Shown here piece after piece: positions 1-12,440 of a DNA stretch of 64,000 nt. The first letter of the stretch is position 1, and each line of letters opens with the position of its first letter. Source of the DNA: Diphasiastrum complanatum (Eukaryota > Streptophyta > Lycopodiopsida > Lycopodiales > Lycopodiaceae); NCBI GenBank assembly GCA_029204225.1, contig CM055095.1, positions 45,621,446 to 45,685,445 of the forward strand, written 5' to 3'. The position numbers and the translations under genes are program-made. The notes under the pieces are model-generated. The model was not told where the DNA came from. It saw only the letters and a program-made list of their open reading frames with translations, and searched no databases.

Positions 1-485
1 ATTATCATGAGGCTAAGCAGTCTCTTCTGCTCCGATTAGCAGAGCAGGGCACAATAATTGACTCAAATGATGTCCTATTATTATGCTCTATGCAGCGAGT
101 CACCATAACCAAGTCGTCGCGGCTTGCAACGAGGACAAGAAGCTCAGAGGAGGCGTTCATAGAAAATTGTGACACTGACAATATAGCTGATGTTGAAATA
201 GTTCTAGAGAAAAAATTGCATCGTCATGGAAGAAAGAGATCAGCCATGAGATTGTTAGCAAAGGCAGTGTCAAAGTTTAGGCCTCGAAAACAGTTGCCTC
301 AAGATCACAAGGCTCAACACCCTATTGAAGTTGTTGAGACCATTGAAAAGTGGGATTCTCGAAACCTTGAGGACTGTCCTGACAGAGATGCTGCTGAAGG
401 AAACTGGTCGTTTCTACCTCAACTGCAACTAGCAATTTTTAGGATGCGAAAGCATGCATTGTTTTGTAATTGTCACATTTTTTGA
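1..485 (+). CDS. Exon-like open frame of unknown function, cut by the window edge
   Basis: The frame is open from about base 3 to a stop after base 482, roughly 160 codons; the first ATG in frame is at 90, but nothing shows that translation starts there. The product would be basic and charged, with a Lys/Arg-rich stretch near residues 48-65 of the ATG form and no motif I recognise. Composition is more protein-like (mixed, few low-complexity runs) than the flanking AT-rich DNA. The last ~20 codons run into an AT-rich tandem duplication, so the true end may be earlier. It could be the last exon of a host gene or part of a transposon. No neighbour helps decide. Confidence 0.3.
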   Translation, partial: YHEAKQSLLLRLAEQGTIIDSNDVLLLCSMQRVTITKSSRLATRTRSSEEAFIENCDTDNIADVEIVLEKKLHRHGRKRSAMRLLAKAVSKFRPRKQLPQDHKAQHPIEVVETIEKWDSRNLEDCPDRDAAEGNWSFLPQLQLAIFRMRKHALFCNCHIF

Positions 486-628
486 GAAAAAAGCAAAAAA
501 TGCAAAGTATGCGAGACTTAGTGTATTTTACGCATCTAAGCACATTTTTGCAATTGTCGCATTTTTCGGAAAAGCGAAAAATGCAAAATACATGAGGCTA
601 CGTGTAGTTTTGTGCACTTAGGCACGTT
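461..628. repeat. 84-bp tandem duplication with hairpin-forming units
   Basis: Two diverged units (about 461-544 and 545-628) share the order TTTG(T/C)AATTGTC(A/G)CATTTTT, a GCAAAAAATGC-like block and a TTTT...CG/CACTTAGGCAC end. The second unit holds an inverted repeat, GCATTTTTCG against CGAAAAATGC, about 557-582. Similar GCGAAAAATGC/GCATTTTT blocks occur inside the LTR insertion near 46500-46620, so this may be the edge of a related LTR. Confidence 0.55.
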
Positions 629-1770
629 TTAATTGTAGTGGAAAATATCAGAAAATGCCGAAGAGAGAGAATGCGAAAATGCCGAAAAATGCGAAAAACC
701 CAACAAAATTTTCGAATGTACAGCTAACTTTTGATTGCCAAGTCAATATGATCCATTCATCAGAACAACAGTATACACATAAACAATACTATCATTCATG
801 CATACACAACAGAAAACTGATAGAAAAATCTATTGCTTTATAAATCTCCTCTGGATAAGAGTTTACAGTCTGTCGCTTATCAGCGTGCTAGTTTCTGTTT
901 TCTATTCTATAGCTGTATCAGCTTCTCTTCTATCTCACTCTCTCCTACTCTCTCTGATTCTCTGCGCTACGTTTGCACAAACTTATATTCTATCTTTACA
1001 TCTTCTTCTAAGCTTTTCTTGTAAAACTAATAGCCTCGTTTTAGCACCTGATTAGTTGCGGTTGTCTGATTCTATTGTACTTGCGGCCGCCTTTGCGAGA
1101 TCTAATTTGTCCCACGTGGAGGTATCCAGGGATGAAGAAAAGTGAAGTTCATTTTCCAACAGCTAGTACTTCAAATTTGAAAAGTTGAAGGAAATGAGAT
1201 TGTTGGTGTCAATGTTCATTGGTGCCACTCCATCGGTCTAGCTCAAAACTTATGTGCAAGACCATTGGTCAAATTAGCAGAATAAAAGGTATGTTGTTTC
1301 TTGAATATTATTAGGATCCATTGCTGTTGTGCGTTAGAAATAGAAAGATCCTAGAAATACAATAGCTTAGAGGTTGTTTTGTTTTAAGTCTACAATATGA
1401 AAATTGATTTTTGCCTCATTTGAGTGTAGTGCATGGAATCTCTTTGCTGTGTTGTCATTACAACTCGGAGTCCATTGCATCAATCGTAGTCCATTGTTGC
1501 TGCCATACAGTAGCTCTGGAAGAAACAAGGACTCTATACGCCACTAATGACAGATCAGTTGTACTCTTTAGTAGGTTAATAAAAGCAAAAAACCTTCACA
1601 ATACTGTCACTCCACTATAGGAAATAACTAAGGGTAAATCTTATCATGCTCTACAATGAGATAGATAAATCACTCAATCGCTCATAATTGCCTCGCTCTA
1701 CATAGAGCAATGCTCTTCTATCATTTGGTAACAAAATAACATATAAAATATGAAGTAAGATCAACATCAA
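629..1770. other. Stretch without a recognisable gene
   Basis: AT-rich sequence with short open frames that look random. A TATAAAT string at about 838-844 is followed by a CT-rich stretch (920-1020), an arrangement that resembles an LTR promoter, but no LTR ends or primer-binding site were found. A NotI-like GCGGCCGC lies near 1084. Confidence 0.3.
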
Positions 1771-2379
1771 TCGATTGTTACTGTTCAAACTCAAATTCAT
1801 AATAACTTTGAATAAGATCTTGCAGTTGCTGTATCAGGCCAATTATGAGAGAAATTATGCGCTCTTCCTTTTGTTCTTTTGTCATATGGTAGTGTAGTGT
1901 ACCCAAAACAAAAATTAAGGACTTATGTTTTGTTTTTTACGAGTTTCCTGCATAGATGTTCATTTGAATTTTCTGTTTGCAAAGAAACATTTCAGAGCAG
2001 CCTTTAAAGTTTCATTTGAAACATATTTTCAAATGAAAAGTTGCAAGACCTCTGCATCCTAGTCTGATTCCCGAAGGACTTGGATAATGAAATACTATGA
2101 TATGTTACGTAATGCATCTACTGTTTTATTTGTTCGTGTTTCCAATTGATCGTTACTGTTCAAACTCAGATTCTCTAAGAGTTCTTTTGTTCATTCTCTA
2201 TTTTGTATCGACTGTGGTAAATATGAATAAGAGCCGTACAATCCATCTAGAAAGCATGGTACCTGCTATTTGCACTATTACCACTACCTCCAAAAGATAG
2301 TTGCATAGAAGGTCCCTGAGAAGATGTTGCAGAGTGACTAAGTGAATGTCCTGATAAGAAGTTATTACTAATAAGATTC

Positions 2380-2496
2380 TAGGTGCCAATGGGATCTTCT
2401 GTACGAGTGTTAAGGCCGCTCAACCTATATGACTTACCACCAACTAGGGCCTCACCATCATATTCAACAACATTCTCCCAATTTTCATAGGTTACC
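2380..2496 (-). pseudogene. Faint antisense coding-like segment, unknown protein
   Basis: Read on the minus strand, this stretch gives about 38 codons ending in TAG, with a protein-like composition (VTYENWENVVEYDG, then GGKSYRLSGL). Just upstream on the minus strand the frame breaks, and an AGGTAACC string could be a splice donor or the frameshift point. Further minus-strand pieces with protein-like composition lie at 2260-2380 and 1785-1885. I do not recognise the family. It may be an exon of a decayed host or captured gene, or chance. Confidence 0.22.
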
Positions 2497-2694
2497 TTGA
2501 CAACTTTGCCACATCATGCCAATAATCTACACGTCAAACCTTGCGCCTAAGCTCTAGTTATGCCGAACAATATCAAGAACTGTGCCTTTTCACTATTGGA
2601 GAGAATCAACGGAGACAAAATGGCCATCAACGATGAGTGTTACATACCTATGTAACTAGCAGTACTTCAAACCCCTATTAGTCCATTTAGTGTT

Positions 2695-2900
2695 GGGGGC
2701 TAAATAGCAAGGTACCCTTAGGATTAAGGGTATGTGCCCTTGGATAAGGGCAGACAAGTGACTATACCTTAGTCGGATGTATGGAGTCACGTGACCCTTG
2801 GATAAGGGGTACCCTTAGTACTAAGGGTAAGTGTCTTAGATTAAGGTATTAGTGTCCTTGGTTAAGAGCAGGTAGGTGTCTATGCCTTGGATGGAGGTAT
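2695..2900. repeat. Cluster of short palindromes
   Basis: Four near-palindromes follow one another: ACCCTTAGGATTAAGGGT, GCCCTTGGATAAGGGC, ACCCTTGGATAAGGGGT and a perfect 20-bp palindrome TACCCTTAGTACTAAGGGTA at 2810-2829. GTCACGTGAC is another perfect palindrome at about 2786-2795. The units look like diverged copies of one hairpin. Confidence 0.6.
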
Positions 2901-3460
2901 GGAACCTAGAGAGGTGTTAGAAAGTCATTGGATGACTATTTTTCTAAACCTTGGGCCTCAACCTTGAACCATATCACTTTATTGGTCTAGGACCAAAGTA
3001 TACTTGCACAACTTGGGCAATGAGACCTAGTAAGAGGGGGCCCTTCTAAAGTGTCCATTGAGTTCCCAACTCCCACAAGAAAGGCATTCAAAGAGTCATA
3101 GGTTATGGAAGGAGTCTCTTGACATTCCATAAGCCTATGGAGGCTCTTGAAGATTCTTTAACTCCCCTAGGCTTCTCTCTCTCTCTCATTGGATGAGCAT
3201 GGAACTCCATAGTGCATTGGAGGGGTCCATGGGCCATCTATATGAGGGTAGTAAGGTGCCCATTGGGAGGGAGAGATCTCTCTTGTTTGCTTTGCTTATG
3301 CTCTAGTGTTGCTACTAGTGTGTAGAGTGCTTTCTTGTGGTAGTATGCTTAAGGTTTGGATCTTGCTTATGGTTTGGGACATATGTAGGGTTTGGATCTT
3401 GAGTATGCTATGGAGTGTTGTGGTATGCTTGTGATTTGTTTATGATTAGCAAGAGGGTGC
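2901..3460. other. Stretch without a recognisable gene
   Basis: CT-rich and TTGG/TATGCTT-rich sequence with no convincing open frame. It adjoins the 3' breakpoint of the Ty3/gypsy element on its right. Confidence 0.3.
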
Positions 3461-3465
3461 TAGAT

Positions 3466-6264
3466 AGGTTGATCTGTATACACTATAAACTGACTACCAT
3501 AAAGGTAATGCCTTCAGGTTTTAAGTGCATGAATCACAACAAATAACTCTTTCTCCTGAGTTGTATAACGCAACTGAGGCCCCGTGAGTTTCTTGCTTTC
3601 AAATGCTATTGGCCTATCATCCTGTAGAAGAACTGCCCGTATCGCCGAATCACTTGCGTCAATTCGCATGACGTAAGGTATATCAGGATTCGCGATCTGT
3701 AAAATAGGAGCTGAAGCAACCATTTGCTTGAGTTTCTCAAAGCATTGGTTCAATTCATCATTCCACTGTATAGGCTCGCTAGGTTGACCTCTCTTTTTCT
3801 TTTTATTAACTTTGCCTTTAGTCAAATTATTTAAGGGTGCTGCCACTTTAGCATAATCCTCAATTGACTTATGAAAGAAAATTGTAAAACCGAGAAAAGA
3901 TTTAACTTCTCTAACCGTCTTCGATGTCGGCCAATCAAGCACTGTCTTGACCTTACTCTCGTCAATCTCTAACCCACTACGGGTGATCTTATGACCGAGG
4001 TAGAACAACTCATGCTTAAAGAACTCACATTTTGATTCCTTAGCGTAGGGTTTCTCTCGTCTGAGAATATCTAAGACAGTCTTAAGATGACTCAAATGCT
4101 CCTTAAGTGTCCCACTGTAGATGAGAATATCATCTAAGAATACAACCACAAACTTCCCTAGTTATGGACGAAAAAGATTGTTCATCATCTGTTGGAACGT
4201 AGCTGGTGCATTCGTTAACCCAAAAGGAAGCACGAGAAATTCATAGTGACCGAATCTCGTCCGAAAACCTATCTTCTACACGTCATCTGGATGAATCCTA
4301 ATATGATGATATCCGGTTCTAAGATCTATCTTTGTGAAGTATTTAGCTCCACCTAATCGATCTACCAGATCATCCATACGAGGCAAAAGATATTTGTTTT
4401 TAATAGTTACCTTATTCAACCCTTAGTAGTCCACACACATCCTGAAGCCTCCATCTTTCTTTGCTTTCAGAAGAACAGGAGCACCCCAAGGCGACTTACT
4501 TGGCTGAATATGACCCATCTTAAGGTAATTTTCAATTTGCTTAGTAATCTCTACCTCTTCTTTCTGAGAAAACCTGTAAGGTTGTCTAGAGATAGGGTGA
4601 CTACCTGGAATTAACTCAATCTTATGGTCTACCGATCTGGACGGTGGTATTCCATGAGGTAATTCTTCTAGAAATACATCTTTGAATTCAGACAATAACT
4701 TATTCTTCTCAATTTGCTCCTGATCTAAGTCTACCGAGTTAAGAATTTTTGACAATTCACAACTACTTAGATGCATTTCAGATAAATCCAAAATTGGCTT
4801 AGCAAATAAAGAATAAGCTTCATACTGCGAATCAAAAATTTCCATTACATTAACAAATGAACTCATCCCAGATGGATGTACAAAATTGTCTCCAAACAAT
4901 GTAACTATTTCTTTACCCTCATAAAAAGAGAGAACATGCTTCTCAAAATCTATTTCAGGATGCTTATTAAATAACCACTCGTATCCTAGAATAATATTTG
5001 TACGTGCTAAATCTAAAACATAGAAATCAATTAACTCTCTATAGTCCTGGATCCAAACAGGGAGTCTTAAAACTTTCACATCCCATGTCTCCAACTCCGC
5101 TCCTGAAGCTAGATATGCTCGATATCTATGGTTACTGGCTTCAGTTTTGAGTTCGAGTTTCTGCACAAGACCAGAGTTAATGAAATTATGAGTAGATCCA
5201 CTGTCCACTAAAATACTAACTTCATGTCCATTTACAGTGCCTTCCAAACGAAATAAATCATCTGGCAAGAATGAAGTAGTACTGAAAAAACAATCACACT
5301 CACAATTAATTTTATTAATTTCCAGCTTAAGATTCTCTTTACCTGGCATCTCAATCACTTGAGCTGCGCCTTTCTTTCGTTCTGGGCAGAATTTTATAAC
5401 GTGTCCAGGCTGACCGCAATGGAAACAAACATTGGTCTTTCTAGCCTTTTTCCGGGACAACTTTTTCTTTTGTCTAAATTCAGATGCAGCTTGATCCAGT
5501 TCGTCGAAATATTTTTTATTCTTATTCCCACGAACTCTTTTCTTCCCTTTTTTCTGGCTGGGTCCGGATGATCCAGATGGATTACCCTGTAACTGCTTCC
5601 TAGATGCCACAATCGTGGAGTCGTAAGCTTTCGCAACACGAACAACATCATCAAAGGATTGAAGCACGTTATGCTTACACTCATTCTGATGATCTGCAGG
5701 CAGACCTAGGATAAACTGCCACAGAGCCAGTTTTGCATTAAATGAGAGGAATTTATTCCATAAATCCCTAAAATCTTGTAGGTACGAGTCCAAACTCCGA
5801 GTACCCATTTTGCAATTCACAAGTCTTTGGTAAAAATCCGAGTCATCCACAGCCACAAACGACTTTTTGAGCGCCTCCATGAACTCGTCCCATGTGGTAG
5901 GTTTAGGTTGTAAATCACGCCACCATGACGAAGCTTTACCACGGAAGAACAAAATAACACTCTCAATCTTTTTCTCCTCAGGAATTCCGTGTAAGTTAAA
6001 ATAACCGGTCCACTTGGTTAACCAGTCATCCACAACTTCAAGTTTTTTCTCCTCCTCCTCCCCCGAAAATAGTTCAGGCTGAAAGCCCAAATTCGGAGCA
6101 GACAAAGCTCTCACTTGATTTAACAGTATTTCCATTTGTTGATCACGTGAAGTATTCTTGTTGTTTATTTCATTAAGCGCTTGGCTTAATGACTGACAAA
6201 TTTGCAGATAGGTAGGCATTGGCACCTGACCATCGAGAGCTGCATTTGCATTATCGTTTGCCAT
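3466..6264 (-). pseudogene. Ty3/gypsy gag-protease-RT-RNase H polyprotein, broken by stops
   Basis: One reading frame from ATG at 6264 carries Gag (residues about 1-275), a CCHC zinc knuckle (C280, C283, H288, C293), an aspartic protease site D354-S-G followed by THNF, and the RT fingers up to VDY at residue 613. The same frame continues after a stop at 4420-4422 (DY-stop-GLNK), with further stops near 4275 (DDV-stop-K, where the family has Trp), near 4160, and at about 3511-3513 (KT-stop-RHYL, again a Trp position). The RT active site reads FLDD near 4140, the usual gypsy variant. The RNase H start has RIDAS. Because the frame is otherwise kept, the stops arose by point changes after insertion. 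No host function is implied. Confidence 0.9.
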
Positions 6265-8070
6265 ATTGATTTCCTGACATGCAAAATCTGCTTAAATTAG
6301 TCGAGATCCAATCATCAACTAATAAGTGAAATGTTCAAAACTTTCATAACAGGCTGATATCATTCAGCAAGGTCTTTCACTTGTTTGAGCAATTTTTTGC
6401 AAAATCAATATCAGAACAATTAAATAACAACACTTCTTATGACCAATCCTTAATCTTTACTAAAAACTGGGATTTTCGAAATCCGTTTGAAATGGACCGA
6501 TTGTGAAAATCAATTAAATAGATCGATTTTTCAAAAACACATGCACTGTCTCAAATCGATAACCTTTCGAAAGATCCTGCATGGAATTGCTCGACATGCA
6601 CTTACTTTTTCCAAAAAAAGTAAATTTTCTTCGTAAATAGCCTAGTTGCTAGGAAATCTGCTTTTTGATCTGGAATTGCTAAAAATAGTACCATGCAAGA
6701 ATTCTACTGATCAAAATCATTGGTTACGCATGCATCATGCATTTAAGCATGCATGCAGGTCTATCCATACATTTTCATCATCAGAAAAGCACTATACTGA
6801 TTTACACGCATGCATGCATCAGAACATTTCCAAAATTTTGCAAATTTAGTTCAAAAATTACCAAACTTCAAACGACCATAACTTTCTCTACAGGACACCA
6901 AATTGGTCGCTGTAAAGCACAGTACGGAGGGAGAGTGGGTCTACAAGGCACTTGCCACGTCACCCTGCACCTCTGGCTTCACACGTGTGAGCAGTAAATG
7001 GCTGAAAAACAGGTAGGAGGGTGCACTTTTTTGGAGAGATATCTTCAAAAATCACATCCCAGCCCGAGAAGCCTTGGATCAGAGATTACAACCACTCTTC
7101 TAAGGTTCATTAGAGAGGCATAGAAGCTTTTAATAGGTCCAGCAAGCAATGATTAGCTCAAATCATGCAAAAAATGCATTTTTGGTCTCCTTCAACAAGC
7201 AAAACTTCAATATGTTGGTGTCTAATGCACATTTATCCAAATTGGATGCATGATGGCTCAAATCAGAGGCAATCCAACATATCTTTCAGGTTGTAACAAG
7301 AACCAACAGGTTCAGACCCCCAATTGAGAGGTATTCATGCTCAAAAATCATCAAAAATACACTATTTTTGAAGGTTTTGAGCCCCCTAATGGTGTCTAAT
7401 CCTAACCAAACTTCATGATAGATTAGGGACAACTTCATTACATCTTTAAAAACGATCATACCAATTCTTGGATGAGAATTTTGAGATCTACCCCAAAATT
7501 AGTCCAAAAATCATCAAAAAACCTTGTTTTTTTGACCAAAATTGACCAATTTTGACCAAATTTTGTGGAGGAAAACCGCAAATTTGTGCCTTCAAATCCA
7601 AATCCCTGTAAATCCATTGCATGCAAGCACTAAAAGTTCTGAATTAAGTCAAACATGGTTTCCATAGTCCATTTATGGTCCAAAAACACCAATTTTTGGT
7701 CCAAAATCACTATCTAATCAACCTTTTGACTTTTCAATCCACATGCAATCATTAAATTTTATAATTAATGACTGTAAAACAGCAAGTACAATCTGGAAAA
7801 CGTACTACACTAGATTTTATAATCAATTCCTTGCAAAAACCATCAATCCTAGGTGAAAAATTCACTAAATTCATAAAAAATCCAATGATTTCCTTCAAAA
7901 TTCATAGAACAAATCCACAATCATGAACTTAGGCTGAAAGTAGATCAAGGATCTGAGAATCCACCTACTTGAAATTGAATTTCAACACCTGGAAGAAGCA
8001 AAGAGCTACACCAAAGGAACTGCAAAATCCAAGATCCTCAAGCTCCACCTCCTGGTAGATGTGATCCAAT
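6265..8070 (-). other. Non-coding leader of the Ty3/gypsy element
   Basis: About 1.8 kb between the primer-binding site and the gag ATG, with no convincing frame. It is rich in TTTTGG/CCAAAAA runs (7480-7720). Three CATGCATG clusters lie at 6728-6758 and 6807-6819, which match the RY element bound by plant B3 transcription factors, though their use here is only inference. Confidence 0.5.
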
Positions 8071-8081
8071 CTCTGATACCA
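8071..8081 (-). promoter_or_regulatory. Primer-binding site, initiator-Met tRNA type
   Basis: On the minus strand this reads TGGTATCAGAG, complementary to the 3' end of plant initiator-Met tRNA. It sits one base inside the LTR end (...TTACA), as expected for LTR retrotransposons. Confidence 0.85.
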
Positions 8082-8082
8082 C

Positions 8083-8780
<698 letters not shown>

Positions 8781-8818
8781 GATTGGGTATATAGGTCTCT
8801 TGAACTCTTTTGTAAATT

Positions 8819-8868
8819 TGGGTTTTTGTTTTTGTTTTTTTGTTTTGTTTTTGTTTTTGTATTTTTCT
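8819..8868 (+). repeat. (T4-6G)n low-complexity tract
   Basis: About seven units of TTTTTG in a row, a purine-poor tract of unknown role. Confidence 0.8.
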
Positions 8869-9020
8869 GAACAAGGGATATAAGATAGAGTCGAATAATG
8901 TGGGGTGCCTAAATGGCACAGTTTTCTAAGTAGGGATGTTGCAATAAACTGGGTTAAGAACTCTGGTAATTGGCAAATACTGTGACCTAGTCAAATATAG
9001 AACTGACTTTGGTTTTGGAG

Positions 9021-9850
9021 TTGACTCGATCGAGATTATAAATTCAAGCACTCGGTTGATATTTGATAAAAAATAGTCGGTTGAGATCGTGACAAAAGGA
9101 TTCAGTTGAGATCTGAAGGAATGCCGTCGGTTGAGATCGTGACGGAAGTCTTCGGTCGAGATTTGACAAAAGTCTTTGGTTGAGATCGTGACGGAAGTCT
9201 TCAGTCGAGATCTGAACAAATACCCTCGGTCGAGATCTGAATGCCCTCGGTTGAGATCGTGACGGAATTCTTCGGTCAAGATTTGACAAAAGTCTTCAGT
9301 CAAGATCTGAACAAATGCCCTCGGTCGAGATCGCGACGAAAATCTTCGGTCGAGATTTGAACAAATGCCCTCGGTCGAGATCGTGACGAAAGTCTTCGGT
9401 CGAGATCTGAACAAATGCCCTCATTTGAGATCCAAACGAATGCCCTTGGTTGAGATCGTGACGGAAGTCTTCGGTCGAGATTTGACAGAAGTCTTCAGTC
9501 GAGATCGTAACGAATGTATTTGGTCGAGATCGGACTGAAAACACTCGGTCGAGACAAGACTGAAATTCTTCGATTGAGATGTCAACTAAGTGGCTCAGTC
9601 GAGATGTCCACGGAAAGGCTCAGGCGAGATGTCAATGAAATCACTCGGTTGAGATTTGAATAAGTGTTGGTTGAGATTTAAACTCAGGACTTGGTCGAGA
9701 TATTTCTGGTAGTGACTCGGCCGAGAGTTGTCGTGTGGTTTCAATGAGAAATGAAACAAGGCTCGGTCGATCCAGACGTGAGTCGTGGAACTCGGCCAAG
9801 TGAGGAGCGTGAAGACTCGGTGGAAAACGGAGCTGTACCTCGGTCGAGAC
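9021..9850. repeat. ~25-bp minisatellite, about 32 units
   Basis: Units of 24-27 bp begin with TCGGTCGAGAT or TCGGTTGAGAT and end in forms such as CGTGACGGAAGTCT, CTGAACAAATGCCC or TTGACAAAAGTCT. These types alternate, which gives a partial higher-order pattern between 9078 and 9500. Toward 9600-9850 the units diverge and lose register. The open frames across the array on the minus strand are by-products of the 25-bp period, not genes. CpG is frequent, unlike the flanks. Confidence 0.9.
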
Positions 9851-11118
9851 CAGAGTGACGAGCTTTGTGAAAATGTCATGCGTGGGACTTTAGAGAGATG
9901 GTTTGGTAGCACAGATCGGAAAGGTTTGATGATTATAAGTGTCTGTGTAGCGGTGGAAATGGCGCCAAATGTTCATAGATTTCAGCAAAGAATCTGTGAA
10001 CACGGATGTTTTGTTTCTTTACTTCTTCTTCTTAGGTGGTTTCCTCTCTAGAACCCGGGTGTTTCTGCCCGTTTCACGAGGCCAGTTCACTAAGATGGAT
10101 CTTCTTGTTTAGAACTGTTTTCAGGCAGATAGCTTTACCAATTTACTCACTTGCATTCTCAGCCTGTTAGTGGGATGAAACAGTTTCGTTCACTCCAGCT
10201 ACATGCATTTACAATCCATGTAACCAAGCCTTGCTCAATACAGATTAATTAGCGTTCTGAACAAGAGAGCAATCTGCAATTCTGTCTACTAAATTACTCT
10301 AAGAAATCAAGGAACAATATAGCATCAAGATTAACTACACATCAAAAACAAGAATCAAGAAAACTAACTATCTAACAACATACTAGAATCCCAAGAATCA
10401 AGAAATACCCATCTCTTGATTCTTGGAATATCCATGAACAATCAAAGACATGGTTGTTAGTGAATATGCAAGATTTGAACCACAATCTCAGCCTATTTAG
10501 TTTACTTGGATGCTGAAAATTACATAAACAAGAAACAAGAAAACTAATCCACATCTACATTCCACATTGCAAAGAAAGAAAGTAGGAAATCTAAATTATT
10601 CCACAACCACAAGAAAGAGATCAAAGCATGTTCATAGGAATTTCACTCAAGACAATAGCCATGAACAATGAGCTTCCAAATTGCCAATAACTCGTAGAGG
10701 ATCTTCTTGATTCATGCAAGAGAAATGACAATACAATAAAATCTCCCTCACAAGAGAGGGAGGCCCTTAAATAAACAAGAGGGATGCCCATGTGGATTTT
10801 AAGTGGCAATTCCACTAATTTAGAAATTACAAGTGAAAATAGCTCTTCCACTAGAGGTCACCATCAAGAGGTGGCTCACTCTAATTTATTTGAGAGGGGT
10901 CTACATTTATTTACATTGCCTAGGAATATCACTAGCTCCTACATGGTCGTTTCTTTGGGATTCACCATGTAGGCTCACATAGAAATAACCTGTAATCCTA
11001 GCTAATAATCCTCGGCTCTCATGTTCGGCTCTCAGCTTGTTCATGCTTTCCTCCTTCTGAGACCTCCTCGGTCTTGGGTGAGAGATGCTCTGTGTTTCCA
11101 GCTTGGCTTGACATTTGG
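9851..11118. other. Stretch without a recognisable gene
   Basis: No convincing coding frame, LTR ends or repeats were found. Short open frames occur on both strands but have random composition. The sequence drifts from minisatellite-like CG-containing DNA to AT-rich DNA by about 10200. Confidence 0.3.
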
Positions 11119-11470
11119 GGTAAAGCTGAAATTATGTCCGACTTTTTACTCATGATATAGACAAAATTAGAGTCACCTAACTTGGCAATGACTACTTGTT
11201 GTGACATGGATAACAACTGAGAGCATGTGTAGACACCTATAGTTCCCACAATAATGTTCCAGTTCTAACACGGTTGTTGTTGTGGATGGATGCAGGTGAA
11301 CATATTCTCTTCAACTCGGAGCTTTTGCTGGTTGTTAGGTTTGGTCAAGATGATATGTTTGACTGTGATGACTCTATATGAATTTGATTTACTTTGATAT
11401 TCATATGTTTGGTATTGTGGTGATAATGTGTAGTTTTGTTTAGATTTGTTAGGTTAAAAAACACACACAC
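11119..11470 (+). repeat. Direct repeat, copy 1 (pair at 13186-13535)
   Basis: This matches 13186-13535 closely by eye for about 350 bp (offset near 2067), from TAAAGCTGAAA through CTAACACGGTTGTTGTTGTGGATGGATGCAGG (shown in pieces only: CTAACACGGTTG, GGATGGATGCAGG) to GATTTGTTAGGTT. An AC tract follows both copies. Same orientation, so a segmental duplication or two LTR pieces. Confidence 0.8.
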
Positions 11471-12440
11471 CACTCATGTATTGGAGAGGTTTTTCCCTCA
11501 AAAATCCAACCATACTTGGCTAGATTTGCCTTGTAATATTTCACTAACAATACTGGGTTTTCAGTGTTTCAAAATTACTATTGACATTACTATCTTACAT
11601 GGGTTTGTACTTTGTCTTTCATTATCGTGTCCCTTACTACACTATTGTGTGTATTGAACAAGGTAATTTCAATGACAAGTTTTAAATATATGATGCTTCT
11701 TGGGCAGTTATGTCACTGCTAGACTGGGGTAAAGTTTGGCTAGTATTATGAACTAGTTCGGAATTTGGTTGGGAAAAACTATTATTATATCTTGAATGTT
11801 TATCTCGGTTCTAGAATGCTATTAAAAAATCTTAAGACATATTTGATGACATCATCTTTGAGAAAATATGGTTGTCTTTTGACTATGATGACATGACACT
11901 ATACGAATTTGATTGACTTTAAGATTCGTATGTGTTGTATTGTGGCATTATGTTCAGTTTTGTTTAGATTTGTTAGGTACAAACACACACACACCACTCG
12001 TGTTGGAGAGGATTCCTCTTGAATATTCAACCATACTTGGCTAGATTTGCCTAGTAACATTTCGCCATCAATATTGGTTTGTCAATGTGTCAAATTTACG
12101 CATGACATTACTATCCTACCGTGGTATGCATTTTTATTGTCTTGTCCCTTACTACATGAGGCATTATAACCGGTATTGGACAAATTAAGCTCATTGACAA
12201 GTTTCAATTACTTGGTTTTATAATCATACGACTTGCTTACATTATGATTATAAGACTTTTCCTTCTCATGCAGTTATGTTACTTCTAGACTGGTGTAAAA
12301 TTTGGCATGTATTGCGGACTAGTTCGAAAGTAGGCTTGGATAAACTATTTTCATATTCTGATTGTTTATCTCAATTCTAGGATGTTGTTTAGAAATCTCA
12401 AGATATACTTGACATTATGGTCTTGAGAAAATGTAAGTAT
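11345..12440 (+). repeat. Tandem pair of ~520-560-bp units
   Basis: Unit 1 (11345-11870) and unit 2 (11868-12440) share, in order, GACT(G/A)TGATGAC, GTTTTGTTTAGATTTGTTAG, an AC run, CAACCATACTTGGCTAGATT, TTGTCCCTTACTAC, CTAGACTGG and ATCTTGAATG-like blocks. Divergence is about 15-25% by eye. Unit 2 has an insertion of ~45 bp near 12230. No open frame spans the units. Confidence 0.75.

Noticed and set aside
9044-9544. Minus-strand frames with repeated SRSRP/DLNR text
   Set aside because: By-products of the 25-bp minisatellite period and of its reverse strand.
9021-9850. CRISPR-like array
   Set aside because: Units are directly adjacent with no unique spacers and a 25-bp period; this is a minisatellite in a plant genome.
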